The notes beneath the pieces were generated by a model. The model saw nothing but the letters and a program-made list of their open reading frames with translations. It ran no database searches and was not told the DNA's origin. Shown one piece after another: positions 51,367 through 60,595 of a stretch of DNA of 64,000 nucleotides (position 1 is its first letter; each line of letters begins with the position of its first letter). The position numbers and the translations under genes were made by a program. Origin of the DNA: Lachnospiraceae bacterium. GTDB taxonomy: Bacteria > Bacillota > Clostridia > Lachnospirales > Lachnospiraceae. The stretch lies in contig JAFWWB010000030.1 of NCBI GenBank assembly GCA_017518185.1, positions 20,606-84,605 on the forward strand. The letters are read 5' to 3'.

Positions 51367-51449
51367 TGCCGGCAGCGGGACTTGAACCCGCACGCGGTTA
51401 CCCGCAACAGATTTTGAGTCTGCCTCGTCTGCCATTCCGACACGCCGGC
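51367..51449 (-). tRNA. tRNA-Leu (anticodon CAA)
   Basis: Read on the minus strand, the acceptor GCCGGCG pairs with TGCCGGC (one G-T). The anticodon stem GCAGA/TCTGT encloses the loop CTCAAAA with anticodon CAA, for the UUG codon. The long variable arm TGCGGGTAACCGCGT shows it is class II. The T arm GCGGG-TTCAAGT-CCCGC is perfect. Discriminator A; CCA not encoded. Confidence 0.95.
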
Positions 51450-51461
51450 GTACAAACACGG

Positions 51462-51490
51462 ATTATAACACAAAAAAGATCTTTTTTCAA
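51462..51490 (-). promoter_or_regulatory. Promoter of tRNA-Leu
   Basis: On the minus strand TTGAAA (51485-51490), 17-base spacer, TATAAT (51462-51467). The spacer holds the perfect palindrome AAAAAAGATCTTTTTT (51472-51487), which partly overlaps the -35 box. The plus-strand channel gene starts six bases beyond the -35. Confidence 0.85.
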
Positions 51491-51495
51491 GAGCA

Positions 51496-53085
51496 ATGAA
51501 TAAACTGCGTAACAACCTGGGAAAACTGATATTTGCGATACTTTCTTTCTATGCGCTGATGATAGTGCTGCTTTATGCGGTCGAGTCGCAGGCAGGGGAT
51601 GTATCGGCTATACACGGCATAGGCGATGCCCTCTGGTATGTGCTGGCTACCCTGACCACCGTGGGCTATGGAGACGTAACGCCTGTGACGGGAGCCGGAA
51701 AGGTGATAGGCGCCGTGATGATGATCTCCAGCGCCGGCATACTCACCTTTCTGCTGGGACTCACCGTGGCGGCGGTATTCGGAAGCCTGCTGCCCCGTCT
51801 GCGTCTTTGGAGCTGCCGTGATCTTGTGTGGTACGTTTTCTCCGAATGCAATGAGCATACGGTTTTTCTTGCAGGGCGGCTTGCTGCGGAGGATCCGGAG
51901 GCTGCTTTTATCTTTTGCGGTAAAGCGGGAGAAGAGGAGCTTCCGCTGCGGATCCGGCATACCGTGATCACAGAGCTGCCCATCAGGGCCCTGCTCCGGA
52001 GGCAGGAGAGTTCAAGGGACTGCCATATTTTTCTGATGCGTCCCGACGGCTGGAAGAACTATGAGGAGGGACTGGGGCTTCTTAAGGAGGAGCTTAAGCC
52101 CACGGCACGTATATACTGCGAGACAAAACACCGTCCGGAAAAGCTGCCTGCTAACCTGGTGCTCTTCGACCGTCCCGATAACACGGCAAGGAGCTACTGG
52201 TTCAGTTACCCGGCGGAGGAAGCTGAGAACATATTTGTTCTTGCAGGCAGCGGGGAGATGGCAGAAAGACTGTTGGAACGCGGGCTGTTGACAAATATCT
52301 TTCCCGGAGAGAGAAGGATGGAGTACCATCTCTTCGGTGACTGGGAAAGATTTAAGCTGGATCATTACGGTCTTTCGGGGATGCTCGGGATAGATGAGTT
52401 TTCTTCTTCGGAGGACAGCATCTTTTTCCATGATGAGTCCTGGAATCATTCGCCGGAGCTCCTTCTTAAGGCACACCGTATCATATTCTGCGGGGATGAT
52501 GAGCATGAGAACCTTCTACGGATGGAGGAACTCTTCCGTTATTTCCCGGTAAAAGGGAAGGTATATATTTACGGAAATCTTGAAGACAGCAGGGCGGGAA
52601 GCTTCGGCGGCGATGCGAAGATACTTGACCGGGAAAACGTCATGCAGGAGGGGCTCAACCGTACGGCAAAGATGATGAACAGCTTTTACTGCAGCAAGAC
52701 CGGAGGCGGCTGCGCCTGGGAGGAGCTTTCGGAATTCCACAGGCAGTCCAATATCGCCGCGGCTGACCATATCTTTACCAAACTGCGTATCCTACTGCCT
52801 GAGGAAAGGCCTGAGGCAGTCACCGGAGAGGCCTGCAGGAAGGCTTATGAAAAGTACAGAGCCTTAACGGCGGAAGAAAAAGAAGACTGCAGACGGCTGG
52901 AGCACAGGCGCTGGATGCGTTTCCATATCATGAACAACTGGAGTTATGCTGAAGTGCGTGATAATGAGCTGAGGCATCACAGGCTCATCGTGCCCTATGA
53001 GGAACTGACGCCTGAAGAACAGGCGCTGGATGATTCCGCCTGGGAGATATTGGGGGAGGCTGAGCTGTTATGGGAGACACACTGA
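51496..53085 (+). CDS. Two-TM potassium channel with RCK-like and RyR domains
   Basis: The 529-residue protein begins with a transmembrane helix (about 10-30), a pore loop with the potassium filter TVGYGD (residues 55-60) and a second helix (about 70-97), an MthK-like pore. The cytosolic part has two RCK/TrkA-N-like halves; the second (near 245) has VLAGSGEMAERLL, a nucleotide-loop-like pattern. The C-terminus (about 445-529) is a RyR-type domain: LEHRRWMRFHIMNN, HHRLIVPYEELTPEE, and ALDDSAW. It likely opens or closes in response to a nucleotide-like ligand, which is inference. No good Shine-Dalgarno precedes ATG 51496. It overlaps the next gene by 16 bases. Confidence 0.82.
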   Translation: MNKLRNNLGKLIFAILSFYALMIVLLYAVESQAGDVSAIHGIGDALWYVLATLTTVGYGDVTPVTGAGKVIGAVMMISSAGILTFLLGLTVAAVFGSLLPRLRLWSCRDLVWYVFSECNEHTVFLAGRLAAEDPEAAFIFCGKAGEEELPLRIRHTVITELPIRALLRRQESSRDCHIFLMRPDGWKNYEEGLGLLKEELKPTARIYCETKHRPEKLPANLVLFDRPDNTARSYWFSYPAEEAENIFVLAGSGEMAERLLERGLLTNIFPGERRMEYHLFGDWERFKLDHYGLSGMLGIDEFSSSEDSIFFHDESWNHSPELLLKAHRIIFCGDDEHENLLRMEELFRYFPVKGKVYIYGNLEDSRAGSFGGDAKILDRENVMQEGLNRTAKMMNSFYCSKTGGGCAWEELSEFHRQSNIAAADHIFTKLRILLPEERPEAVTGEACRKAYEKYRALTAEEKEDCRRLEHRRWMRFHIMNNWSYAEVRDNELRHHRLIVPYEELTPEEQALDDSAWEILGEAELLWETH

Positions 53086-54926
53086 CTGCGGATCTGATGG
53101 TAACGCTGATCGCGACTGCGGTCTTCTTTGCCCTGGTCGTATACTTTGCACTTGAGAAGGATATAAGGGAAAAGCTTCTCGGTGTTTCTTTTCTCCTGGC
53201 CTCTGTAGGCGGCATCATACTCTACGGTTTCTGCTATTCCTATGATCATGAAGGGATTTTGGAGCTTTCGGTGGCAGTCCTGCGTACCCTTGTGGATGTG
53301 GGAAGGATGTTTGTCGGTGTCAATAATGAAGCGGAATTCTCAAAGGTACTGAACCAGACAGGGATATCCTATGCAGCGGGTATTTCGGTCTTCTGGATAG
53401 TGCATTTCCTGGCTTATTACTCCATGGCCAGCGCGGCTATCCTGGCGCTTGGCAAGGGAGTGGTGCGGGAGATTCGCAAGGCAAAGCTGGGACTTAAGGA
53501 TGTGGTGCTCATCTACGGGATAACCGACAGCTCCCTGGCCTATGGAAGGCAGACCGTGCAGAACAGGGATTGTTCAGTGGTCTTCGCGGGCAGGGCGGAT
53601 CTTCTTCAGGAGTCGGAGATCAGCAAGATGGGAGCGCTGCTCTTTTCCGATGAGGGTGCCATAAAACCGGATATGAGCATGCTGAAGAGGCTCCATATTT
53701 CCGGGAGAAGGAGAAAACTGGAGCTCTGTGTGATCTCCGAGGACGAAGACGGGAACTACAATTACGCGCTGCGTTTCCAGCGGCTTCTCCGGCAGGCGGA
53801 TTTTAAGACCACACTGACTTCGCTCATATTGCTGGGCCGCGAGGAAAGACACGGCGCCGCACTTCAGGCGGGAAAGGATCATTACGGTTACGGGGATGTA
53901 AAGACCTTTGATGTTTCCGAGCTTACCGCAAGGCTGCTGCTCCAGAAGCATCCCATCTGTGATGCCGTCAGCTTCGACGAGAACGGAAAGGCTGAGGGAG
54001 ATACCCGCATCCTGATAGTGGGCTTCGGCCGTATGGGACAGGAGTTCCTCAAGAAAGCGGTAGCCAACGGCCAGTTCGAAGGCAGTCATTTTTCTGCGGA
54101 TGTCTTTGATCCGAATTACAGCAAGATAGACGGTTTCTTCAGGATGCGCTATGCCGCTATGCTGAATGAATATGAGATACATTTCTATGATAAAGGCGGG
54201 AGCAGCAGGGAGTTCTGCGAATACCTGAAGGAGTATGCAGGAAAGCTCAGTTATATCGTGATAGCGGTGGGAAATCTCCTTAAGGGCAGAGAGATCGCCG
54301 ATGATATCATGTATACCCTTATACGTGAGGGAGTAAGCCTTCCGGTGTACCAGTGTTCATCGGGAAATGTGGTCTGTTATCAGGGCAGGGATGAGAGCGA
54401 GTGCTTCAGCCTCCACGATGCCGACATACTCTACGGCGGGACCATGGATGAGCTGGCGATGCAGCTGAACCATCATTACAACGATCCGGCCGGCTCTCCT
54501 GCAGAGCAGTGGCTGGAGGCGGACTATTTCAGCCATATGAGCTGCCGGGCCAGCGCGGACTTCCTTTCCTCATATCTTAAGAGGCTTCATGCCACCAAAA
54601 AGGAAGAGGTGTCCGAAGGCAAGCTGGAGATAATGGCCAGGACGGAGCATCTGAGATGGAATGCCTTCCATTTTTCGATGGAATATGCCTGCATGAGCCG
54701 GGAGGAATGGGACGAGCGGGCTGAAGAGTATAAGAAACAGGAGCGGAGCGGCTCTGCCGAGAGGATAAGGATATCAAAGAATGCGAAAGACCGCCGGCAT
54801 GCCTGCCTGGTGGGCTGGGACGAGCTGGATGAACTGTCGGAACGGGAGAATGCGGTAACCGGCAGAACGGTGGATTATAAACAGATGGACAGGGACAATG
54901 TTAAGGTAGTGATGGGGCTGCTCTGA
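53070..54926 (+). CDS. Membrane RCK-like/RyR partner protein
   Basis: The 618-residue protein has about three transmembrane helices (about 9-28, 37-58 and 108-130) but no TVGYGD filter. Its cytosolic part repeats the neighbour's plan: a first RCK-like half starting VVLIYGITDSSLAYGR, a second starting ILIVGFGRMGQEFLKKA (a good Rossmann GxGxxG), and a C-terminal RyR-like domain (about 525-618) with ARTEHLRWNAFHF, DRRHACLVGWDELDEL and MDRDNVKVV. The first RCK part is followed by an acidic KLELCVISEDEDG stretch. ATG 53070 overlaps the channel gene by 16 bases, so they are translated together and may form a mixed complex. Confidence 0.78.
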   Translation: MGDTLTADLMVTLIATAVFFALVVYFALEKDIREKLLGVSFLLASVGGIILYGFCYSYDHEGILELSVAVLRTLVDVGRMFVGVNNEAEFSKVLNQTGISYAAGISVFWIVHFLAYYSMASAAILALGKGVVREIRKAKLGLKDVVLIYGITDSSLAYGRQTVQNRDCSVVFAGRADLLQESEISKMGALLFSDEGAIKPDMSMLKRLHISGRRRKLELCVISEDEDGNYNYALRFQRLLRQADFKTTLTSLILLGREERHGAALQAGKDHYGYGDVKTFDVSELTARLLLQKHPICDAVSFDENGKAEGDTRILIVGFGRMGQEFLKKAVANGQFEGSHFSADVFDPNYSKIDGFFRMRYAAMLNEYEIHFYDKGGSSREFCEYLKEYAGKLSYIVIAVGNLLKGREIADDIMYTLIREGVSLPVYQCSSGNVVCYQGRDESECFSLHDADILYGGTMDELAMQLNHHYNDPAGSPAEQWLEADYFSHMSCRASADFLSSYLKRLHATKKEEVSEGKLEIMARTEHLRWNAFHFSMEYACMSREEWDERAEEYKKQERSGSAERIRISKNAKDRRHACLVGWDELDELSERENAVTGRTVDYKQMDRDNVKVVMGLL

Positions 54927-55004
54927 GCAAATGACATCATAATGACGCTGTGCGGGATCTGCATGTGCTATATTCTTTTCAGAAGCTGAAAGGAGGTATG
55001 GCAC

Positions 55005-57029
55005 ATGCTTTTTTATGAGACGGAGATACTGAGAAGAGGCTGTAGGATCAACAGTGAGGAGGAGGAGAAGGAACAGTACAGGAAGGTAAAGTATTTAAAC
55101 TCACGTTTAAAGCATCTGGAGGATGGGCCTGATATGGCACTGATCTGGCAGGCGGAGATGGACATTATCTCTGTGGACTACGGTCTGGACAGCGATAAAA
55201 ACCCTGATCCCTCGTTTCCGGAGAGGCTGTGCAGGCTTTTCGAAAAGGAGCTGGAGGGAGAGGAGTTCAGCCCCGGTGAGACCAGGGAGATCACGGTGGC
55301 TGAGGTTCATGAACACAGACGGGCGGCTGATAACAGGAATATATTCGAAATGTGCTACAGGACACGCCGCAATATTGAATATGACATATATAACGATGGC
55401 TGCTATGAGCTGAGTGAGGAGATCATACCGGAAGAGCCGCTTACGAAGGAGGAGGCATTCAGACGGGCCGAAGGACTCATGGCGGATGAAAGCTTTAAGG
55501 ATGAACTGGACAGGATCTATTCGGAGAAGAATGCCTGTGATGAGTTTTACGGCTTTCCGGTACATTACCATCTTGTGGCAGAGGGGCTGGAGTCGGCTAT
55601 GGATATGGCAAGGCTTCTTGTACAGGCCCTTTATTCAAGGGGACGCATACCCGGAAGACGCATCAGCACGGTGAACTGCATGGATTCCGGGCTTTCCGGT
55701 AACCGCTATATGAACGCGCTTTTTGACAACAGTGCGGGCTCGGTACTGGTATTCGAGATGAGCGGCAATGAGGAGCCGGAATCCAGTTATGCCTCTGATT
55801 TCGAGAGGGTGATGAAATATCTTGAGAAACGCTGGGAGCTTCACCACGGGAAAACACTCTTCATACTGGTGGAGAATCTTGAAAATCCCGGCTTTTCAAA
55901 AGAATTTGCCGCAAGGGTGCAGGAATTCATGGAGTTTGTAAGGATACGCGAAGGCCGCGGCAATGCTGCAGAGGCCAGGGCTTATCTTGACAGGCTTGCG
56001 GATGCCACCCGCTTTGCAAAGCTGGACAGAGAGCTGGCCTACGGTTATCTGGAGAAAAAGAAGTCCTATAACCCCTCGGATGTACACAGGGCTATTGAAA
56101 AATGGAGCAGGAAGGTGCTTAGGGAAGAACTCTACCCGGCCTATAAGGAGCTTAAGAGAGAAAGGAAGAGGAGGCGCCATAAAAAGGAAGACGCCTATCA
56201 GGAGCTCCAGAAGATGATTGGCCTCCGGGAGATAAAAAAGACGGTGGATGAGATAAGAGCCTTTTACAGACTTCAGAAGGCCAGGGAGAGAGCCGGTATC
56301 TCATCAGGCACGGCGCTTTCCAGGCATATGGTCTTTACCGGTAATCCGGGCAGCGCAAAGACCACGGTGGCAAGACTTATCGCTGAGGTGCTCAGTGAGG
56401 ACGGAGTGATAGAAAACGGGAATTTCGTGGAGTGCGGACGCGGCGACCTGGTGGGTAAGTATGTTGGCTGGACGGCTAAGACCGTAAAGGCAAAATTCAG
56501 GGAAGCACGGGGCGGTGTGCTCTTCATAGACGAGGCCTATTCCCTTCTGGACAACAGCCACAGCTTCGGGGATGAGGCCATAAACACCATAGTACAGGAG
56601 ATGGAGAACCAGCGGGAGAAGGTGATAGTCATATTTGCGGGCTACCCTAAGCCCATGGAAGAATTTCTTGCAAGAAATGAGGGGATGAGGAGCCGTATAG
56701 CCTTTCATCTTGATTTCCCGGATTACGGGCCGGAGGAAATGCTGCTTATCCTGGAGAAGATGCTCTCCGAGCAGCGTTATCATCTGGAAAAGGATGCCGG
56801 GAGCCGCTGCCTTGAGATATTTGAGAAAGCCTGTGCTATGGAGCATTCGGGGAACGGGCGCTTTGTACGGAACATGCTGGAGCGTGCAATGATGCACCAG
56901 GCGCTGAGGCTTTCGGAGGAGGGGAGCAGGCGCATTTCCAAAGAGAGGATATCAGCACTGGCCGCGGCAGATTTTGTCTGGGACGGAGAACAGCAGGACA
57001 GAAGTGTAAGGCGGATCGGGTTTATGTAA
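55005..57029 (+). CDS. Tandem AAA+ ATPase, CbbX/SpoVK-like
   Basis: The 674-residue protein ends in a well-kept CbbX/SpoVK-type AAA+ domain (about 400-660): GLREIKKTVDEI start, Walker A GNPGSAKTT (446-454; GTGKT is usual), GRGDLVGKYVGWTAKTV for the pore-like loop, Walker B VLFIDEAY (about 505), sensor VIFAGYP and arginine-finger RSRIAF. Residues about 180-340 look like a degenerate first AAA domain without Walker A, with SVLVFEMSG and TLFILVENL in the Walker B and sensor 1 places. The N-terminal 180 residues are acidic and unrecognised. It follows the two RyR genes by 78 bases with AAGGAGG upstream. Confidence 0.82.
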   Translation: MLFYETEILRRGCRINSEEEEKEQYRKVKYLNSRLKHLEDGPDMALIWQAEMDIISVDYGLDSDKNPDPSFPERLCRLFEKELEGEEFSPGETREITVAEVHEHRRAADNRNIFEMCYRTRRNIEYDIYNDGCYELSEEIIPEEPLTKEEAFRRAEGLMADESFKDELDRIYSEKNACDEFYGFPVHYHLVAEGLESAMDMARLLVQALYSRGRIPGRRISTVNCMDSGLSGNRYMNALFDNSAGSVLVFEMSGNEEPESSYASDFERVMKYLEKRWELHHGKTLFILVENLENPGFSKEFAARVQEFMEFVRIREGRGNAAEARAYLDRLADATRFAKLDRELAYGYLEKKKSYNPSDVHRAIEKWSRKVLREELYPAYKELKRERKRRRHKKEDAYQELQKMIGLREIKKTVDEIRAFYRLQKARERAGISSGTALSRHMVFTGNPGSAKTTVARLIAEVLSEDGVIENGNFVECGRGDLVGKYVGWTAKTVKAKFREARGGVLFIDEAYSLLDNSHSFGDEAINTIVQEMENQREKVIVIFAGYPKPMEEFLARNEGMRSRIAFHLDFPDYGPEEMLLILEKMLSEQRYHLEKDAGSRCLEIFEKACAMEHSGNGRFVRNMLERAMMHQALRLSEEGSRRISKERISALAAADFVWDGEQQDRSVRRIGFM

Positions 57030-57036
57030 AAATGTG

Positions 57037-57060
57037 AGGGGGGCGTATCAGCCCCCCTTT
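57037..57060 (+). terminator. Terminator of the AAA+ gene
   Basis: AGGGGGGC (57037-57044) pairs with GCCCCCCT (57051-57058) over GTATCA, then TTT. The T-run is short. Confidence 0.7.
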
Positions 57061-57116
57061 ATCCTGATGTTGGTTATGTGTCGGTAAGCGGCCGGGCTGT
57101 CTCAATAAAGCCATCA

Positions 57117-57145
57117 TTGTATACGGGTATCCTGTATGATATATT
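57117..57145 (+). promoter_or_regulatory. Promoter of the YAGP/radical SAM pair
   Basis: TTGTAT at 57117-57122, 17-base spacer, TATATT at 57140-57145. The transcription start (about 57152) falls at the Shine-Dalgarno AGGGAGGG, so the leader is very short. Confidence 0.6.
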
Positions 57146-57166
57146 ACCTTTAGGGAGGGATCACTT

Positions 57167-57658
57167 ATGGATGATGAAGATATAAAGAAAAAGACGGAAG
57201 AAGACGGAAGACCCGTGTCCCCGCCTCCCATGGGAGAGGTATACGGAGGACCGGCGCAGATGGGCTTTGTTTACGCGGGCCCCGAACAGATGAAGAACCC
57301 CGGGATGTCGATGATGATGGCTTATGCGGGCCCAATGCCCCAGATGATGGCCGTATATGCGGGCCCGCAGTTTTACAATCCGGGGCCGGGGATCGGGATC
57401 GGTATGCCCGGTCAAAGGCTTAAGCATGAGGGGATATACTGTTACTGCGAAAAATGCGGAAAGGAGAATGCAGACAATAAGTTCTGCACGGACTGCGGGT
57501 CTCCTCTGGGGGGTGTGAAACGCTACACAGACTGTGGTTCCTGCGGGGCGAGAAACCTGAAAGAGCATAAATTCTGCAGGGATTGCGGACAGCCCCTAAA
57601 GAAAGACGGCGGGCCGGAGGGAAAGGATAATGGCGGAAACAGGATACTACCGGCTTAG
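57167..57658 (+). CDS. YAGP-repeat protein with two zinc ribbons; candidate modified peptide
   Basis: The 163-residue protein opens with an acidic/basic stretch, then a Met/Pro/Gly-rich region (about 18-82) with four copies of the core Y-(A/G)-G-P: VYGGPAQM at Y26, VYAGPEQM at Y36, AYAGPMPQM at Y53 and VYAGPQFY at Y64. Residues 94-110 and 123-140 are two zinc ribbons (CEKC...CTDC and CGSC...CRDC). Repeated short motifs next to a radical SAM/SPASM enzyme suggest that the repeats are modified, with the zinc ribbons perhaps acting as a C-terminal recognition part. The enzyme gene overlaps its 3' end by 29 bases. Confidence 0.6.
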   Translation: MDDEDIKKKTEEDGRPVSPPPMGEVYGGPAQMGFVYAGPEQMKNPGMSMMMAYAGPMPQMMAVYAGPQFYNPGPGIGIGMPGQRLKHEGIYCYCEKCGKENADNKFCTDCGSPLGGVKRYTDCGSCGARNLKEHKFCRDCGQPLKKDGGPEGKDNGGNRILPA

Positions 57659-58676
57659 GCAGTGTGTGTGGGAGATAACCCTTGCCTGCTGTTTTTCCTG
57701 CAGCCACTGCGGTTCCCGGGCGGGAAAGGCCAGGGAGGGCGAGTTGGACACAAAGGAGTGTCTGGAGGTCTCGGAGCAGCTCTCGGAGCTCGGCTGCCGC
57801 AGGGTCTCCCTCATAGGAGGAGAGGTCTTCATGCGGCCGGACTGGGCCGTTATAGCCGAAAGTCTCATATCAAAGGGGATCAGCACCTGCATCATAACCA
57901 ACGGACTCCTGCTCGGAGAGGAACAGGCTGCAGCCATCAAACGCATGGGGGCTGAGAGCGTGGCAGTCTCCATCGACGGGAACAGGGAAGTGCATGACCT
58001 GTACCGTCAGAAGGGCAGCTTTGATGCGGCGCTGAAAGCCATAGATCTGCTCAGTGAATTCGGGATACCGGTGTCGGTGATCACCACTCTTAACGGAACA
58101 AATGTAAAATGTCTTGAGGAACTGTTCGGGATCCTTAAGACAAAAGATATATTTGCCTGGCAGCTCCAGGCCTGTTCACCCATGGGAAATGCGGGGGAAG
58201 GCGTATTTGACAGCCGTTTCGATTTCCGGAGCGTCATAGGCTTTGTATATGAGCACAGGTGGAAATGCGCCTTTGCCCTGGGCGTAGCCGATAACATAGG
58301 ATACTATACGGAGGAGGAGGGGCTGCTGAGAGGAAATGTGACGGGGAAGTCCTATTATGGCGGCTGCAGTGCGGGAATAAGCGGTCTGGGTATAGACAGC
58401 GTCGGTAATGTGCGCGGCTGTGAAGCGCTTTATGACGACAGCTTCATAGAGGGAAATCTGAGGGAACGTTCCCTGGCGGAGATATGGAACGATCCCGGGG
58501 CCTTTTCCTACAACAGGAATTTCAGTACGGATATGCTTACAGGAGGCTGCAGGGGCTGTGAATACGGAGAGCGCTGCCGCGGAGGATGCAGATCCTACAA
58601 TTATTTTGCCGGTGGAGATCTTTACGGATCTCCTTCATGCGCACGTTTTTCGATTGACCGGCAGGGCTGTCTGTGA
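57630..58676 (+). CDS. Radical SAM/SPASM peptide-modifying enzyme
   Basis: The 348-residue protein has the radical SAM Cys cluster CCFSCSHC (the Cys-x3-Cys-x2-Cys motif), GGEVFMRPDW for SAM binding, SIDGNREVHDLYR, and a C-terminal SPASM region with GCEALYDDS, CRGCEYGERCRGGCRS and the last Cys in RQGC that would bind two extra Fe-S clusters. SPASM enzymes often modify peptides (thioether or C-C links). ATG 57630 lies inside the previous gene with GGAGGGAAAGG upstream. The enzyme-repeat pairing is the main hint to its substrate. Confidence 0.82.
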   Translation: MAETGYYRLRQCVWEITLACCFSCSHCGSRAGKAREGELDTKECLEVSEQLSELGCRRVSLIGGEVFMRPDWAVIAESLISKGISTCIITNGLLLGEEQAAAIKRMGAESVAVSIDGNREVHDLYRQKGSFDAALKAIDLLSEFGIPVSVITTLNGTNVKCLEELFGILKTKDIFAWQLQACSPMGNAGEGVFDSRFDFRSVIGFVYEHRWKCAFALGVADNIGYYTEEEGLLRGNVTGKSYYGGCSAGISGLGIDSVGNVRGCEALYDDSFIEGNLRERSLAEIWNDPGAFSYNRNFSTDMLTGGCRGCEYGERCRGGCRSYNYFAGGDLYGSPSCARFSIDRQGCL

Positions 58677-58682
58677 TAAAAT
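58654..58682 (+). promoter_or_regulatory. Promoter of the chemoreceptor gene
   Basis: TTGACC at 58654-58659, 17-base spacer and TAAAAT at 58677-58682, inside the end of the radical SAM gene. The chemoreceptor is thus separately transcribed. Confidence 0.8.
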
Positions 58683-58720
58683 AAACAAATCAATTCATTT
58701 TTCAAGGAGGAAACGTGTAT

Positions 58721-60481
58721 ATGAAATGGCTGGACAATATCAGTGTGCGTGGTAAGCTTCTTATCATTACCCTGCCTCTTGCTTTTTCTCTTCTCTTTTC
58801 TGTCATTTTTATGGCAGTCGAGATAAGCGGAGTTGAAGAGGAGATGACTGACATCTACTATGATACCCTTTATACAGTTAACAGCAGCCTTATCAACGCT
58901 GACCGTGATTTCTACCAGTCGATGAAGGGCGCTATGCAGTACTATGATTTTGCTAACGGTTTTACCTCAGCTCCTCCCGAGTTCGCTGTGACCCAGCTGC
59001 CCGGAGCTCTTGACGATTATACCTCAAACAAACAGCAGGTCTATGACAATGTCCGGATGGCGGCGGATGCGGCAAGGGCCAATGATGAGCTTTACAATGA
59101 TGTAAAATCCGCTGACGGAACAAGCTTTTCACAGGAGGTCGGAACCTTTGAAAAGGATATGAAGGCATGGGAGAGCTCGTTTGATCTTGAAAGCAACAGC
59201 GGTGACTGGGAAGCTTTTCACGATACTTTTTCCGAAGCAAGAAACTCCCTGAACAACATGCAGGAGATCACCGAAGCCTGGGCTGTGGAAGAACATAAGG
59301 TGATCATAAAGGAGATCCAGGGCAAGGTGATCGGTATAGCCGCATTCTTCGGCATACTTATGGTCGTCCTTACTGTTATAGTGGTACTTGTTATCAGGGG
59401 CATACGTCTCGGTATCAAGAATGTCACCGAGAATCTGGATGAACTGGCAATGGGGAACCTGACATTGAGCTTTCCCGATGATTCCCAGATAGGCAGGGAC
59501 GATATAGGCCATATAACCAGGAGCGCAAAGCAGCTGACCGCAAAGCTGAGGGATATCATGAGCCAGAGCCGTGATATGTCCGAAGAGGTCACCGCTACCA
59601 GTACCGATCTGGCAGACAGCGCATCCCAGTCATCCCAGGCATCCGAGCAGGTTACTGATGCCGTTACCGAGATCTCCAAGGGTGCTGTGTCACAGGCTGA
59701 GAGCGTTGAGAATGCAGTCTCCGATACCGATGAGATCGGAAAGAACATCGAGAATATCTCCGGCGCCGTAAGCGAGATGGACCGTTACGCAGAGGAGATG
59801 AAGGAAGCCTGCGACAAGGCCATGAACGCTCTCGATAAGCTGATCCGCCAGAGCGAGGAGGTTACCGCCTCTGTCAAGGATATAGGCGATACCATCAATT
59901 CCACCAATGATTCGGCAAAATCCATTTCCGAATTTACCCAGGCTATCACCGATATAGCCACCCAGACCAACCTGCTCTCATTGAATGCTTCCATCGAGGC
60001 AGCTCGTGCAGGTGATGCGGGCCGCGGCTTTGCAGTGGTCGCGGATGAGATCCGCCAGCTGGCAGACCAGTCCAGCGACAGTGCCGACAAGATCAAATCC
60101 ATCGTTGAGAAGCTTCTGGCAGATTCCGCATCTTCCGTGAGCGTACTGGAGAAGCTGAATGAGAGCTTCAGCGTGCAGGCTGAGCAGCTTGATTCCACAA
60201 AGAGCAACATGGAGTCCATGTCCGGCAATGTGGCCAGCGTTAAGAATACATCTTCGACGATCTCGAAGCAGGTCAGTTCACTCAATGATGCGAAGAACGG
60301 ACTTATGGAGATCATCTCCGACCTGTCCGCGATCTCTGAGGAGAATGCGGCATCTACCGAGGAGACCAATGCTTCCATGGAGGAGCTGAACGCAACCTTC
60401 ACTATCATAAGCGAGTCCGCAGGAAAGCTTCAGGGACTTGCAGAAGAGCTGAAGTCAAATATCAGCTACTTCAGGGTATAA
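58721..60481 (+). CDS. Methyl-accepting chemotaxis protein
   Basis: The 586-residue chemoreceptor has a first transmembrane helix (about 14-33), a four-helix-bundle sensor (about 35-190), a second helix (about 200-225), a HAMP domain (about 228-280) and the cytoplasmic signalling hairpin. The tip motif [33 protein letters not shown] is conserved. No Trp/Phe C-terminal methylase tether is present. ATG 58721 is preferred because AAGGAGG lies 10 bases upstream; the in-frame GTG 58715 is too close to it. It implies a motile or chemotactic host, although no che genes lie nearby. Confidence 0.92.
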   Translation: MKWLDNISVRGKLLIITLPLAFSLLFSVIFMAVEISGVEEEMTDIYYDTLYTVNSSLINADRDFYQSMKGAMQYYDFANGFTSAPPEFAVTQLPGALDDYTSNKQQVYDNVRMAADAARANDELYNDVKSADGTSFSQEVGTFEKDMKAWESSFDLESNSGDWEAFHDTFSEARNSLNNMQEITEAWAVEEHKVIIKEIQGKVIGIAAFFGILMVVLTVIVVLVIRGIRLGIKNVTENLDELAMGNLTLSFPDDSQIGRDDIGHITRSAKQLTAKLRDIMSQSRDMSEEVTATSTDLADSASQSSQASEQVTDAVTEISKGAVSQAESVENAVSDTDEIGKNIENISGAVSEMDRYAEEMKEACDKAMNALDKLIRQSEEVTASVKDIGDTINSTNDSAKSISEFTQAITDIATQTNLLSLNASIEAARAGDAGRGFAVVADEIRQLADQSSDSADKIKSIVEKLLADSASSVSVLEKLNESFSVQAEQLDSTKSNMESMSGNVASVKNTSSTISKQVSSLNDAKNGLMEIISDLSAISEENAASTEETNASMEELNATFTIISESAGKLQGLAEELKSNISYFRV

Positions 60482-60510
60482 GGATATAACATCTGATCTG
60501 TAACAGCTGT

Positions 60511-60550
60511 GCCGCCTGCACCTGTCAAAAACAGCGTGCGGGCGGTATTT
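60511..60550 (+). terminator. Terminator of the chemoreceptor gene
   Basis: GCCGCCTGCACCTGT pairs with ACAGC(GTGCG)GGCGGT with a one-base bulge and two G-T pairs (60511-60525 and 60531-60546), loop CAAAA, then ATTTT. Confidence 0.75.
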
Positions 60551-60595
60551 TAGTTCTGTATAAGATCGTGAGAGGAGAACTGAGAGATCTTGGCT

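Noticed and set aside
58621-58720. Cyclic-di-GMP riboswitch before the chemoreceptor
   Set aside because: The region has a promoter and ribosome binding site but no room or conserved bases for the aptamer.
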